In this document: positions 26,442 to 34,238 of the stretch, piece by piece
Position numbering within the stretch: the stretch's first letter is position 1
How the letters are laid out: the number at the start of each line of letters is the position of its first letter
Assembly (NCBI GenBank): GCA_964235605.1
Contig: CAXSCR010000001.1
Coordinates: forward strand, 62,001 to 126,000
Reading direction: 5' to 3'
Length of the DNA stretch: 64,000 nucleotides
Source of the DNA: DATCRE01 sp964235605
GTDB lineage: Bacteria; Bacteroidota; Bacteroidia; Cytophagales; Cyclobacteriaceae
The notes under the pieces: model-generated
Database searches by the model: none
Seen by the model: the letters and a program-made list of their open reading frames with translations, nothing else
What the model was told of the DNA's origin: nothing
Program-made: the position numbers and the translations under genes

Positions 26442-27269
26442 ATGTTTATGAAGTGCTATACGCTTCTTATATTGTTTTTAATCGCTTTCACTCAAGGTGT
26501 TCTTGCGCAAGATCAGGAACCAGCAGAACAAAGTTTCACGGTCGATAGACCTGCCAGCCTAGATTTTCAAAAAGAAGAAGAGCCCATCAATACTACCAAA
26601 AAGAAAAAAGTAAAAAAGAAAGTTTTCTATGGTATAAAAACAAAAAAGGGATTTACACGCAAGGGCTTTGGCGAAAAGGTGACCTATGAAACTTTCTTCT
26701 ATCTAAAAAAACCAGAAAAGCCCCAGACCTTTGTTCGTGATATCTGGTGGTATGATTATACCCGTCGTGAGATTCGTAAGACAAGTACTTTTGATCCAGC
26801 AAAAGGTGTTCTTCTACATGGCCCTTATAAAAAGAAGCAAGGGGATATTCTTTTGGAGGCGGGTATTTTTTATAAAGGAACCAAGCATGGTCGGTGGATG
26901 AAATACAGTCGTGATAGCTCGCTTGTAGATAAAGAAAAATATTTCCGTGGTTGGCCTAAAGAATCAGTGGTGACTTACTATGATCCCCAGGTAAGAAAGA
27001 AAATGAAAGAGATTACTCCTGTTGAGTACGGTGATAGAGAAGGTTACTATTATTCATTTCATGAAAATGGAACAATGGCCGTTTCTGGTGAATACAAATG
27101 GGATCAAAAAGTAGGTGATTGGGTAGAGTATTATCAAACAGGCAAGCGTAAGAAAATAATCACCTACTCAAAAGAACCCTTTGATAAAAGCGTGAAGCCT
27201 TACATAAAAGCTGAATGGAACGAAAAGGGTAAAGAGATTTACCGAAATAATAAAATGGCAGCGAAATAG
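26442..27269 (+). CDS. Secreted YwqK/MORN-like repeat protein
   Basis: 275 residues with a signal peptide ending VLAQ, a lysine-rich linker (TTKKKKVKKKVFYGIKTKKG) and several degenerate MORN-type hairpins of about 23 residues: LLHGPYKKKQGDI, GTKHGRWMKYSRD, DREGYYYSFHENG, KVGDWVEYYQTGKRKK. Databases often label such proteins 'YwqK family antitoxin', a name that should not be taken literally; no toxin gene is adjacent. Probably periplasmic or surface-attached, structural role. Its stop is 5 nt before the left end of a 314-bp repeat element. Confidence 0.72.
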   Translation: MFMKCYTLLILFLIAFTQGVLAQDQEPAEQSFTVDRPASLDFQKEEEPINTTKKKKVKKKVFYGIKTKKGFTRKGFGEKVTYETFFYLKKPEKPQTFVRDIWWYDYTRREIRKTSTFDPAKGVLLHGPYKKKQGDILLEAGIFYKGTKHGRWMKYSRDSSLVDKEKYFRGWPKESVVTYYDPQVRKKMKEITPVEYGDREGYYYSFHENGTMAVSGEYKWDQKVGDWVEYYQTGKRKKIITYSKEPFDKSVKPYIKAEWNEKGKEIYRNNKMAAK

Positions 27270-27273
27270 TAAG

Positions 27274-27587
27274 TTAATTATCAATTGTCAATGTGCAGAT
27301 GTGCAAATTCACGCTGCTAAAGATCATCGACATGTTCGATAAACTTCCTCCCACATTAATCAACCTGCGTGTTATCATATCTAAGCGCATTCTTGCGTAA
27401 GCCAATTTGCACATCTGCACATTGATAATTAATTTATCGGTGCAAATTTAGGCTCTGCGAAAGATTATTGACATGTATTGATCTACTTACTTCCACACCC
27501 CATACTAGGCAACCGCGTGTGATCATATCTAAGCGTATTCTTGCGTAAGCCAATTCGCACATCTGCACATTGACAATTGATAATTAA
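27274..27587. repeat. 314-bp element with 36-bp terminal inverted repeats
   Basis: The left arm (27274-27309) and right arm (27552-27587) are reverse complements at 35 of 36 bases. A third arm (27404-27432) lies inside in the same direction as the right arm, so the element is two tandem units of roughly 150 bp, both containing TATCATATCTAAGCG(C/T)AT and TTCTTGCGTAAGCCAATT. There is no coding capacity. Arms show a 7-8 bp internal rhythm (CAATTGT, CAATGTG, CAGATGTG, CAAATT). It fills the whole gap between convergent genes and supplies the last codons and stop of yraN. A half copy lies at 1261-1310. It resembles a MITE or REP-type palindrome. Confidence 0.85.
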
Positions 27588-27934
27588 TTTATCGCGTCCT
27601 CGAAATGTTCAATCTCCACCTCACGCCCGAGTTTAACAGAAACAATATCAAAACGAATATGGCCATGCCAGTCGTTTGAGAAGATATATTCTTCTGCTGC
27701 TTCAAAAATCTTGCGCGCCTTTTTATCATTTACAAATTCTTCTGGTTCTCCGAAATCAGTTGAACTGCGAGTTTTTACCTCCACAAAAATTATCCATTCT
27801 CCCTTCTTAATAATCAAATCAATTTCAGCGTGCTTGAAACGATAGTTCTGGGCCACTATCTCAAATCCTTTTTCACGTAAGAAATCAGCAGCCATATTTT
27901 CGCCTTTGTTTCCCGTTCTAATTTTATCACTCAT
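27584..27934 (-). CDS. yraN: YraN-family (UPF0102) nuclease-like protein
   Basis: 116 residues with a PD-(D/E)XK-like core: AADFLREKGFEIVAQNYRFK, HAEIDLIIKKGEWIIFVEVK (E, D and EVK spaced as in restriction-endonuclease folds) and FVNDKKARKIFEAAEEYI. The cellular role of UPF0102 proteins is not settled; a Holliday-junction-resolvase-like fold has been noted for the group. The last two residues and the TAA stop lie in the end of the 27.3-kb repeat element, so its C-terminus was set by the insertion. Confidence 0.92.
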   Translation of the reverse strand: MSDKIRTGNKGENMAADFLREKGFEIVAQNYRFKHAEIDLIIKKGEWIIFVEVKTRSSTDFGEPEEFVNDKKARKIFEAAEEYIFSNDWHGHIRFDIVSVKLGREVEIEHFEDAIN

Positions 27935-28106
27935 TCAATGTGATTTTAATTCGAATTTACAATTAACTCATTAAGTAAAACCGCTCTGACAAAGATATAG
28001 CTAACATTTCACGTGGCTTCTCGTGAATTTGTATTGGTGAGATTAGTACATAAAAATGCTAAACCACTTTCTGAAGATTACGTTAATAAGAAGTAACATT
28101 ACAACA

Positions 28107-28135
28107 AGATGCTAAAGAACTTGTTTTTAGCATCT
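28107..28135. other. 10-bp hairpin in the yraN/28.2-kb divergent gap
   Basis: Perfect arms AGATGCTAAA and TTTAGCATCT enclose a 9-nt loop in the 239-bp non-coding gap between yraN and the small gene at 28174. There is no T-tract on either side, so it does not look like a normal terminator. Another short inverted pair (TTCACG/CGTGAA) lies about 90 nt upstream. The rest of the gap holds nothing I recognise. Confidence 0.4.
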
Positions 28136-28173
28136 ATCGTTAGTAGATTCGGGTAAAATAAACTTTTTGGCTT

Positions 28174-28359
28174 ATGCAAGCACCAATGAGTAAACTAGTA
28201 AAAAGAATGTTAGATGATCGAAAGCTTTCGATTAAGCTTATGCAAGCCATACTCGCTGAACGTTCTAATCCTGAAGACATAGAAAAGACCACAATTGAAG
28301 TGGATGGAAAAGAGTTCAGATTAGCACGTGTATCAACATTAAACAGAATGAAGCCATAA
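28174..28359 (+). CDS. Small basic protein of unknown function
   Basis: 61 residues (57 if the ATG at 28186 is used): MSKLVKRMLDDRKLSIKLMQ, then an acidic turn (ERSNPEDIEKTTIEV) and DGKEFRLARVSTLNRMK. The content is helical and then beta, with no membrane segment. I recognise no family. Direction and spacing (19 nt to the following membrane-protein gene) make it a plausible small first gene of the lipB transcript. Codon usage looks like its neighbours. Confidence 0.5.
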   Translation: MQAPMSKLVKRMLDDRKLSIKLMQAILAERSNPEDIEKTTIEVDGKEFRLARVSTLNRMKP

Positions 28360-28378
28360 TACTGACTAAAGCTCATTA

Positions 28379-29173
28379 ATGAATTTAGTCTTTGGATCAA
28401 TCCTTTTATTCATCTTAATCTCCCCAGGCCTGATTTTCAGGTTCTCATATCTACAGGGGACTTATGCAAAACTTACTTTTAAAGTATCGGCCGTAGAAGA
28501 AATTTTCTGGGCTCTCGTTCCTGCCTTATTTTTTCAACTCATTGCCATTCTATTTGTAGAGCGTATTCTAAATACCAGTGTCAGACTCGATATTGTTTAC
28601 CAGCTTGTAACAGGTAACAAGGACGCTGATTTTACCATTATTCGCGGAAGCTTAATATTCTTCTTGCTCTATACTTTCATTCTGCTCATTGTTAGTGTTG
28701 CCAGTGGCATTATTCTCCGGAAAATAATCAGAATATATAAACTAGATCTATACTTGCAGTTTTTGCGTTTTGGAAACGAATGGCATTATTTGTTTAGCGG
28801 TGAAATACTCTATCTGACTAAAAATGTAGACGCTTCAAAAATTGCGTTGATTCAAGTGGATGTAGTGGTTAACTCTAGTGAGGGAAACATGATTTATAGC
28901 GGTACACTACAAAACTTTTATTTATCAAAAGATAACGGACTAGATAGAATTTATCTCCGAAATGTATACCGTCGAAAATTAAAAGATGATTTAGGACCTA
29001 ATCAGCATAATGTTGGTTATTTAGAACGCCACCTAGATGAGCGTTATTACGCAATGCCAGGCGATCTTTTCGTAGTAACTTACGATGATATCATCAACCT
29101 AAACATTACCTATTACTTTATGCCTAATGAGGCAACTGAAGCGCTGGAAGAAAATGAATCTAATACTAAATAA
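28379..29173 (+). CDS. Membrane protein of unknown function
   Basis: 264 residues. Three hydrophobic helices at about residues 3-22 (VFGSILLFILISPGLIF), 42-60 (IFWALVPALFFQLIAILFVE) and 95-115 (IFFLLYTFILLIVSVASGII) are followed by a cytoplasmic domain of about 130 residues with ALIQVDVVVNSSEGNMIYSG, RIYLRNVYRRKL and PGDLFVVTYDDIINLNITYY, a beta-rich part that resembles a small sensor or ligand-binding module. I do not recognise the family with certainty. Its last 20 nt overlap the start of lipB. Confidence 0.6.
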   Translation: MNLVFGSILLFILISPGLIFRFSYLQGTYAKLTFKVSAVEEIFWALVPALFFQLIAILFVERILNTSVRLDIVYQLVTGNKDADFTIIRGSLIFFLLYTFILLIVSVASGIILRKIIRIYKLDLYLQFLRFGNEWHYLFSGEILYLTKNVDASKIALIQVDVVVNSSEGNMIYSGTLQNFYLSKDNGLDRIYLRNVYRRKLKDDLGPNQHNVGYLERHLDERYYAMPGDLFVVTYDDIINLNITYYFMPNEATEALEENESNTK

Positions 29174-29864
29174 GAAAACACAATTCATAAACCTGGGGCT
29201 TAAAGATTACAAAGAGGCGTGGGATTATCAAACCGAATTGTTCAATAGCATTCTTACTATAAAGGCCGAGAATAGAACCCTACCGGAAGATCAGCAGGAA
29301 CCCACCTATAACTATTTGATTTTTTGTGAACATCCTCACGTATATACCCTTGGGAAAAGCGGTAAGGAAAATAATTTATTGGTTAAAGCTGATAAACTTG
29401 AATCGATTGGCGCTTCATACTATCACATTAACAGAGGGGGCGATATTACGTATCATGGGCCGGGCCAACTTGTTTGCTACCCGGTAATAGACCTTGAAAA
29501 TTTTTTCACCGACATCCATAGGTATATGCGCTTATTAGAAGAATCGGTGATACAAACACTGGCAGAATTTCATATCTATGCCGGCCGTGTTGTTGGGTTA
29601 ACGGGGGTGTGGGTTGAGCCTAATGAATCTAATACAAGAAAGATATGTGCTATGGGCGTAAAGAGTAGCCGTTGGGCCGTAATGCATGGTTTGGCGCTTA
29701 ACGTAAATTGCGACTTAAATTATTTCGAGAATATTATTGCTTGTGGAATTGAAGACAAGTCAGTAACATCGATGAAAAAAGAGCTAGGTAAGGAGGTTGA
29801 CATGCGCTCTGTTGAGAATGTATTGAAAGAAAAGATTGTTGAACAATTTGGAATGCTTGTATGA
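29154..29864 (+). CDS. lipB: Octanoyl-[ACP]-protein octanoyltransferase (LipB)
   Basis: Transfers octanoyl groups from ACP to lipoyl domains, first step of lipoate assembly. About 236 residues from the ATG at 29154; the longer frame from 29127 adds a basic stretch not typical of the family. Visible are IFCEHPHVYTLGKSGKENNL, INRGGDITYHGPGQLVCYPV (the RGG..T.HGPGQ motif), ICAMGVKSSRWAVMHGLALN with the catalytic Lys, and IIACGIEDKSVTSM with the catalytic Cys. Overlaps the upstream gene by 20 nt and the downstream gene by ATGA. Confidence 0.96.
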   Translation: MNLILNKKTQFINLGLKDYKEAWDYQTELFNSILTIKAENRTLPEDQQEPTYNYLIFCEHPHVYTLGKSGKENNLLVKADKLESIGASYYHINRGGDITYHGPGQLVCYPVIDLENFFTDIHRYMRLLEESVIQTLAEFHIYAGRVVGLTGVWVEPNESNTRKICAMGVKSSRWAVMHGLALNVNCDLNYFENIIACGIEDKSVTSMKKELGKEVDMRSVENVLKEKIVEQFGMLV

Positions 29865-30265
29865 TTAAAGATATTCAAATACCCGAGGTTAAGAATGTGA
29901 CGCTCGCTGTTGCTCGAAGAAAGGTTATTGGAGAAAGCGAGGAATGGGGCGTCTATCTCATTAATAACAATGAACACCCTATCGATAACACGTTAGTGGC
30001 AAGTAAGGGATATGGTGAGAAAGATGGGGAGCAGCAAAAGACATCTACCTTGCGTCACTTTTTGGAGACGGTACCTCCCAATAGCGCAACGTTAATTGAA
30101 CCCATTGATCCAGCCGTATTCCATCTCAATAATGAATATTGGGTGAGTTATTACATCGACAAACAAATTTTTGATAAGCGTTTTGTGTTTGTGCCTGAGA
30201 CTATCAGTGAGCAGAATCTAACATTTATAAAAGAGCTTGACATGGAAGGGGTTTTACATTCTTGA
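29861..30265 (+). CDS. Conserved hypothetical protein next to lipB
   Basis: 134 residues, soluble, no signal peptide. The sequence (VTLAVARRKVIGESEEWGVY, NTLVASKGYGEKDGEQQKT, STLRHFLETVPPNSATLIEP, HLNNEYWVSYYIDKQIFDKR) matches a Bacteroidota protein sometimes mislabelled as phenylalanyl-tRNA synthetase alpha; it has none of that enzyme's motifs. A beta-sandwich seems likely. Its ATG overlaps the lipB stop (ATGA), so it is translationally coupled to lipB. The function is unknown. Confidence 0.72.
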   Translation: MIKDIQIPEVKNVTLAVARRKVIGESEEWGVYLINNNEHPIDNTLVASKGYGEKDGEQQKTSTLRHFLETVPPNSATLIEPIDPAVFHLNNEYWVSYYIDKQIFDKRFVFVPETISEQNLTFIKELDMEGVLHS

Positions 30266-30315
30266 GAACATTGATTAAGGCTTTCTAATTACTATTTTTA
30301 AATAAAGATCCCAGC

Positions 30316-31032
30316 ATGGCGCCCGAACTACGCGATATACTTTTTCTTGACATTGAAACCGTATCCGCCACAGAAGATTTTGATAACCTTGATGAGAGAC
30401 TAAAGGTGCAATGGTCACGCAAAGCAAGCTTTTTAAGGCGAGAAGAAGAACATACCGATGAGGCCTTATATAATCAGCGTGCTGGAATTTATGCCGAGTT
30501 TGGCAAGATTATATGTGTTTCGGTGGGAAAATTCTTTGATAATGAAGCCGGCGAACTGGCCTTGAGAACAAAGTCATATTATGGTGATGATGAAAAAGAA
30601 CTATTGAAGGAGTTCAAAACCATGTTAGATAAGTTTGATCAATCAACCTTAAAACTATGTGCTCATAACGGCAAAGAGTTTGACTTTCCTTATATCTGTC
30701 GACGAATGCTTGTTAATTGCATAAGCCTCCCGCCTGTTCTTAATCTTTCAGGAAAAAAATCATGGGAAATTCCGCATCTTGACACTTTAGAGATGTGGAA
30801 GTTTGGTGATTACAAACATTATACTTCCCTTGATTTACTAGCGGCAATTTTCTCAATTCCTTCTAGTAAACAAGACATGGATGGAAGTCAAGTAAATGGC
30901 GTTTACTATAAGGATAAAAATCTCCAAAAAATTCAAGAGTATTGTATTCGAGATGTAGTTGTGCTGGCGCAACTGTATTTAAAAATGAAATGTCATCCGC
31001 TAATGCATAATCAAAATATTATAACTGCGTAA
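30316..31032 (+). CDS. PolB-like 3'-5' exonuclease domain protein
   Basis: 238 residues of a stand-alone RNase H-fold exonuclease (DNA_pol_B_exo2 type). Motif I ILFLDIETVSA, motif II LCAHNGKEFDFPYICRRM and motif III YCIRDVVVLAQLYL supply the D, E, D and D residues of a DEDDy-like site. IPSSKQDMDGSQVNGVYYKD is the family-specific insert. Such proteins may trim DNA or RNA ends; a physiological role has not been assigned. Its stop sits in a small hairpin, 44 nt before rnr. Confidence 0.85.
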   Translation: MAPELRDILFLDIETVSATEDFDNLDERLKVQWSRKASFLRREEEHTDEALYNQRAGIYAEFGKIICVSVGKFFDNEAGELALRTKSYYGDDEKELLKEFKTMLDKFDQSTLKLCAHNGKEFDFPYICRRMLVNCISLPPVLNLSGKKSWEIPHLDTLEMWKFGDYKHYTSLDLLAAIFSIPSSKQDMDGSQVNGVYYKDKNLQKIQEYCIRDVVVLAQLYLKMKCHPLMHNQNIITA

Positions 31033-31076
31033 GTCATAAGACTTACCATAACATGGCCTTTACAGGCTACAATTGA

Positions 31077-33260
31077 ATGGGTAAAAAGAAAAAATTAAAA
31101 TCATCTCAGGAAAAGAATCCTTCAGCAAAAATCCGTGCATCCATAATAAAGTTATTGAGCGAGCCTCGTGGCCGTGGCCTCGATATACAGGAGATTATCC
31201 GAAAAATGGGAATCAAAAAGAAAGACGAAATTAAACGTGCTACACTTATTTTCGATCAACTCGACGAAGAAGGTGTTATACAAGTACAAAGTAATGGAAA
31301 ATATAAAGCAGAGCGAAGCCTTGTATCTGCTCAAGGCGAAGAGTTTACAGGAATTGTAGATCATGTGAGCTCGCGATTTGCTTACATTAAAATTGGGGAG
31401 GATCGCAAAGATGTTTATGTAACAGGTAAAGATCTTGGCTCCGCTATGGATGGTGACACTGTAAAAATTATCATGTTCTCAACCAAGCATGGCGAGCACC
31501 GCGAAGGAAAAGTAATTGAAGTGCTGAAGCGAAATAGAAGTCGTTTTGTCGGCAAAATGGAACTGTCGAAAAACTATGCGTTTGTTGTGCCGGATTATCG
31601 CAAAGTGCATCAAGATTTTTTTATTTATCCTGAAAATATTAACAATGCAAAAAGTGGTGATAAAGTAATTATTGAAGTTACCGCTTGGGCGGAAGGCGAT
31701 AAAAGCCCGGAAGCAAAAGTTGTTGATGTTTTAGGTAAGGCAGGCGAGAATGAGGCAGAGATTCACTCCATCATGGCAGAATTTGATTTGCCATTTAAAT
31801 TTCCTGAAAATGTAGTTAGTGACTCTGAAAAGATAAGTGATGAGATTACCAAACAAGAAATAAAAAAGCGCAGAGACTTTCGAGACATTACTACGTTTAC
31901 AATTGATCCCGAAGATGCCAAAGATTTTGATGATGCGTTATCCATCCAAAAACTTGAAAATGGCAATTATGAAATAGGTGTACATATTGCTGACGTAACA
32001 CATTATGTCCAACCAGGCTCTATACTAGAAACGGAAGCCTTCGATCGCGCAACATCTGTTTATCTTGTCGATCGTACCATACCGATGTTGCCTGAGCGAC
32101 TATCGAATGGCCTTTGTTCATTACGACCTAACGAGGACAAGCTTACATTCTCAGCGGTTTTTGAAATGGATCCTAAAGCGAAAGTGATTAGCGAATGGTT
32201 TGGCAGAACCATTATACACTCAGATAAAAGATTCTCTTATGAATCAGCTCAAACAGGTCTTGAGACAGCCCAAGGTCCCTATGCAGATGAGCTTAAAACA
32301 TTAAATGATCTGGCACTAATACTGCGTAAAGAGCGCTTTAAGCATGGTGCTGTTAATTTCGAAACTGCAGAAGTAAAATTCAAATTGGATGAAAATGGAA
32401 AACCACTTGCTGTTATTCCTAAAATAAGAAAAGATGCACATAAGCTCATTGAAGAGTTTATGCTTTTGGCTAATAAGTACGTAGCCACTTTTGTTTACAA
32501 GATGAAAAAAGGTGAAGAGAAAAACACCTTCGTATATCGAAGTCATGATTTCCCTGATCCTGAAAAAGTGAAAGACTTTGCCATGTTTGCCAAACAATTT
32601 GGTCATCAGGTAAATGTTGATGAAAGCTCTATATCAAAATCCCTTAATTCTTTAATGGATGCGATTGAGGGCAAACCTGAACAAGGCGTGTTGCAGCAAC
32701 TTGCGGTACGCTCAATGGCCAAAGCAAAATACACAACAGACGAGAAAGGACATTTTGGTTTAGCGTTTGACCACTATACACACTTCACTTCCCCTATCAG
32801 AAGATATCCTGACATGATGGTTCACCGACTTCTTCAACATTACTTAGAAAAGGGCAATTCGGTAAATAAAAAAGACTACGAAGAAAAATGCATTCACTCT
32901 TCTGAGCGTGAGAAACGCGCTGCGGATGCTGAACGTGCTTCTATTAAATACAAGCAAGTTGAGTTCATGGCAAGTGCTGAAAAGAAAGCATATGACGGTC
33001 TTATCACGGGTGTAACCGAATGGGGAATTTATGTAGAAATCATTGAAACGAAGTGTGAGGGTATGATCCGTTTAGCAGATATGGATGATGACTTTTATGA
33101 ATTTGATGAAAAGAATTATCGCATTATTGGAAAGAAAACCAACAAAGTTTACAGACTCGGTGACAAGCTGGAAGTGCGTGTCAAGAAAACAGATATTGAT
33201 AAACGGCTGATAGACTTGGTTTTTGCTGAAAGTTCTATTTTCCCGAAAAAAAAGTATTAG
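31077..33260 (+). CDS. rnr: Ribonuclease R
   Basis: Processive 3'-5' exoribonuclease that degrades structured RNA and takes part in rRNA and tmRNA quality control. 727 residues in the expected order: winged-helix-like N-terminus (GLDIQEIIRKMGIKKKD), two cold-shock domains (FTGIVDHVSSRFAYIKIGED; RFVGKMELSKNYAFVVPDYR), the RNB catalytic domain with TIDPEDAKDFDDALSIQK, HIADVTHYVQPGS, PMLPERLSNGLCSL and FTSPIRRYPDMMVHRLLQHY, and a C-terminal S1 domain (YDGLITGVTEWGIYVEI). Immediately followed by the prenyl synthase gene without gap. Confidence 0.97.
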   Translation: MGKKKKLKSSQEKNPSAKIRASIIKLLSEPRGRGLDIQEIIRKMGIKKKDEIKRATLIFDQLDEEGVIQVQSNGKYKAERSLVSAQGEEFTGIVDHVSSRFAYIKIGEDRKDVYVTGKDLGSAMDGDTVKIIMFSTKHGEHREGKVIEVLKRNRSRFVGKMELSKNYAFVVPDYRKVHQDFFIYPENINNAKSGDKVIIEVTAWAEGDKSPEAKVVDVLGKAGENEAEIHSIMAEFDLPFKFPENVVSDSEKISDEITKQEIKKRRDFRDITTFTIDPEDAKDFDDALSIQKLENGNYEIGVHIADVTHYVQPGSILETEAFDRATSVYLVDRTIPMLPERLSNGLCSLRPNEDKLTFSAVFEMDPKAKVISEWFGRTIIHSDKRFSYESAQTGLETAQGPYADELKTLNDLALILRKERFKHGAVNFETAEVKFKLDENGKPLAVIPKIRKDAHKLIEEFMLLANKYVATFVYKMKKGEEKNTFVYRSHDFPDPEKVKDFAMFAKQFGHQVNVDESSISKSLNSLMDAIEGKPEQGVLQQLAVRSMAKAKYTTDEKGHFGLAFDHYTHFTSPIRRYPDMMVHRLLQHYLEKGNSVNKKDYEEKCIHSSEREKRAADAERASIKYKQVEFMASAEKKAYDGLITGVTEWGIYVEIIETKCEGMIRLADMDDDFYEFDEKNYRIIGKKTNKVYRLGDKLEVRVKKTDIDKRLIDLVFAESSIFPKKKY

Positions 33261-34238
33261 ATGCCAAATAGCATAGCCAGTTACCAGAACTGGATTGAAC
33301 AAGAAATCAGAAAACAAAAATACGGCAAGCAGCCTGTGTCATTATATGAGCCTATTCATTATTTGATGGGCTTTGGTGGGAAGCGCCTACGCCCCATGCT
33401 CACACTTCTATCTTATGCACTCTTCAAAGACGACGTAAAAAAAATTGTCCCTTACGCAGTAGCGGTTGAGGCCTTTCACAATTTTACATTGATGCATGAT
33501 GACATTATGGATAAAGCACCATTGCGCAGAGGTAAAGCTACGGTGCATAAAAAATGGAATGTGAATACAGCCATTCTTTCAGGCGATGTAATGCTGGTAA
33601 AGGTCTATGAAATGTTCGGAGGTTTAGATGCCGCAATCTTCAAGACTGTTATTAAAGCTTTTAATCAATGTGCAGCAGGCGTATGTGAAGGCCAGCAGTT
33701 CGACATGGAGTTCGAAACTATCAAACAAGTTACGGAAGCACAATATATAAACATGATTAGGCTAAAGACTGCGGTCTTATTGGGTTTTAGTCTTGAGCTA
33801 GGTTCAATGCTTGCAAACGCTGATGATGAAACGAGAAAGTTGTTATATAATTTTGGTGTGAATATGGGCATTGGCTTTCAATTGAAAGATGACTTGTTAG
33901 ATGCCTACGCTGACCCAAAGAAATTTGGCAAACAAGTAGGTGGTGATATTCTTGCTAATAAAAAAACATGGTTGCTTATCAAAGCTTTAGAGAAGGCTAA
34001 GGGAAAAGATAAGAAAGAATTATCTTCTTGGATAGACGAACCTAAATTTAATAAGCAGGAAAAAATAAATGCCGTTAAATCGATTTATAATCGCTTGCAT
34101 ATACCCGCGCTGGCGGAAAAAAAGGTGGCACATTACTTTTCTTTAGGATTCAAAAATCTAGAGAATTTAAGTCTTCCTGATCATAAAAAAGAAATATTGA
34201 ATGGCTTTGCACAGGCACTTATCCAAAGACAATCCTAG
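33261..34238 (+). CDS. Polyprenyl synthetase (trans-isoprenyl diphosphate synthase)
   Basis: 325 residues. The first aspartate-rich motif is LMHDDIMDKAPLRRGKATVH and the second is GFQLKDDLLDAYADPKKFG; YLMGFGGKRLRPML and LSGDVMLVK are further landmarks. It makes a trans-prenyl diphosphate (geranylgeranyl or farnesyl range, perhaps the quinone side chain or carotenoid precursor); chain length cannot be fixed without the residues before the first motif being modelled. ATG directly follows the rnr stop. At the 3' end the palindrome CTAG supplies the stop codon both of this gene and of the convergent glycosyltransferase. Confidence 0.93.
   Translation: MPNSIASYQNWIEQEIRKQKYGKQPVSLYEPIHYLMGFGGKRLRPMLTLLSYALFKDDVKKIVPYAVAVEAFHNFTLMHDDIMDKAPLRRGKATVHKKWNVNTAILSGDVMLVKVYEMFGGLDAAIFKTVIKAFNQCAAGVCEGQQFDMEFETIKQVTEAQYINMIRLKTAVLLGFSLELGSMLANADDETRKLLYNFGVNMGIGFQLKDDLLDAYADPKKFGKQVGGDILANKKTWLLIKALEKAKGKDKKELSSWIDEPKFNKQEKINAVKSIYNRLHIPALAEKKVAHYFSLGFKNLENLSLPDHKKEILNGFAQALIQRQS

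Noticed and set aside
26442..27269. Toxin-antitoxin system suggested by the 'YwqK family antitoxin' label
   Set aside because: The protein has a signal peptide and MORN-like repeats, and no toxin gene is adjacent. The family name is historical.
27274..27587. CRISPR array from repeated arms of about 30 bp
   Set aside because: There are only three arms, in mixed orientation, with spacers of unequal length, and no cas genes. The structure is a terminal-inverted-repeat element.
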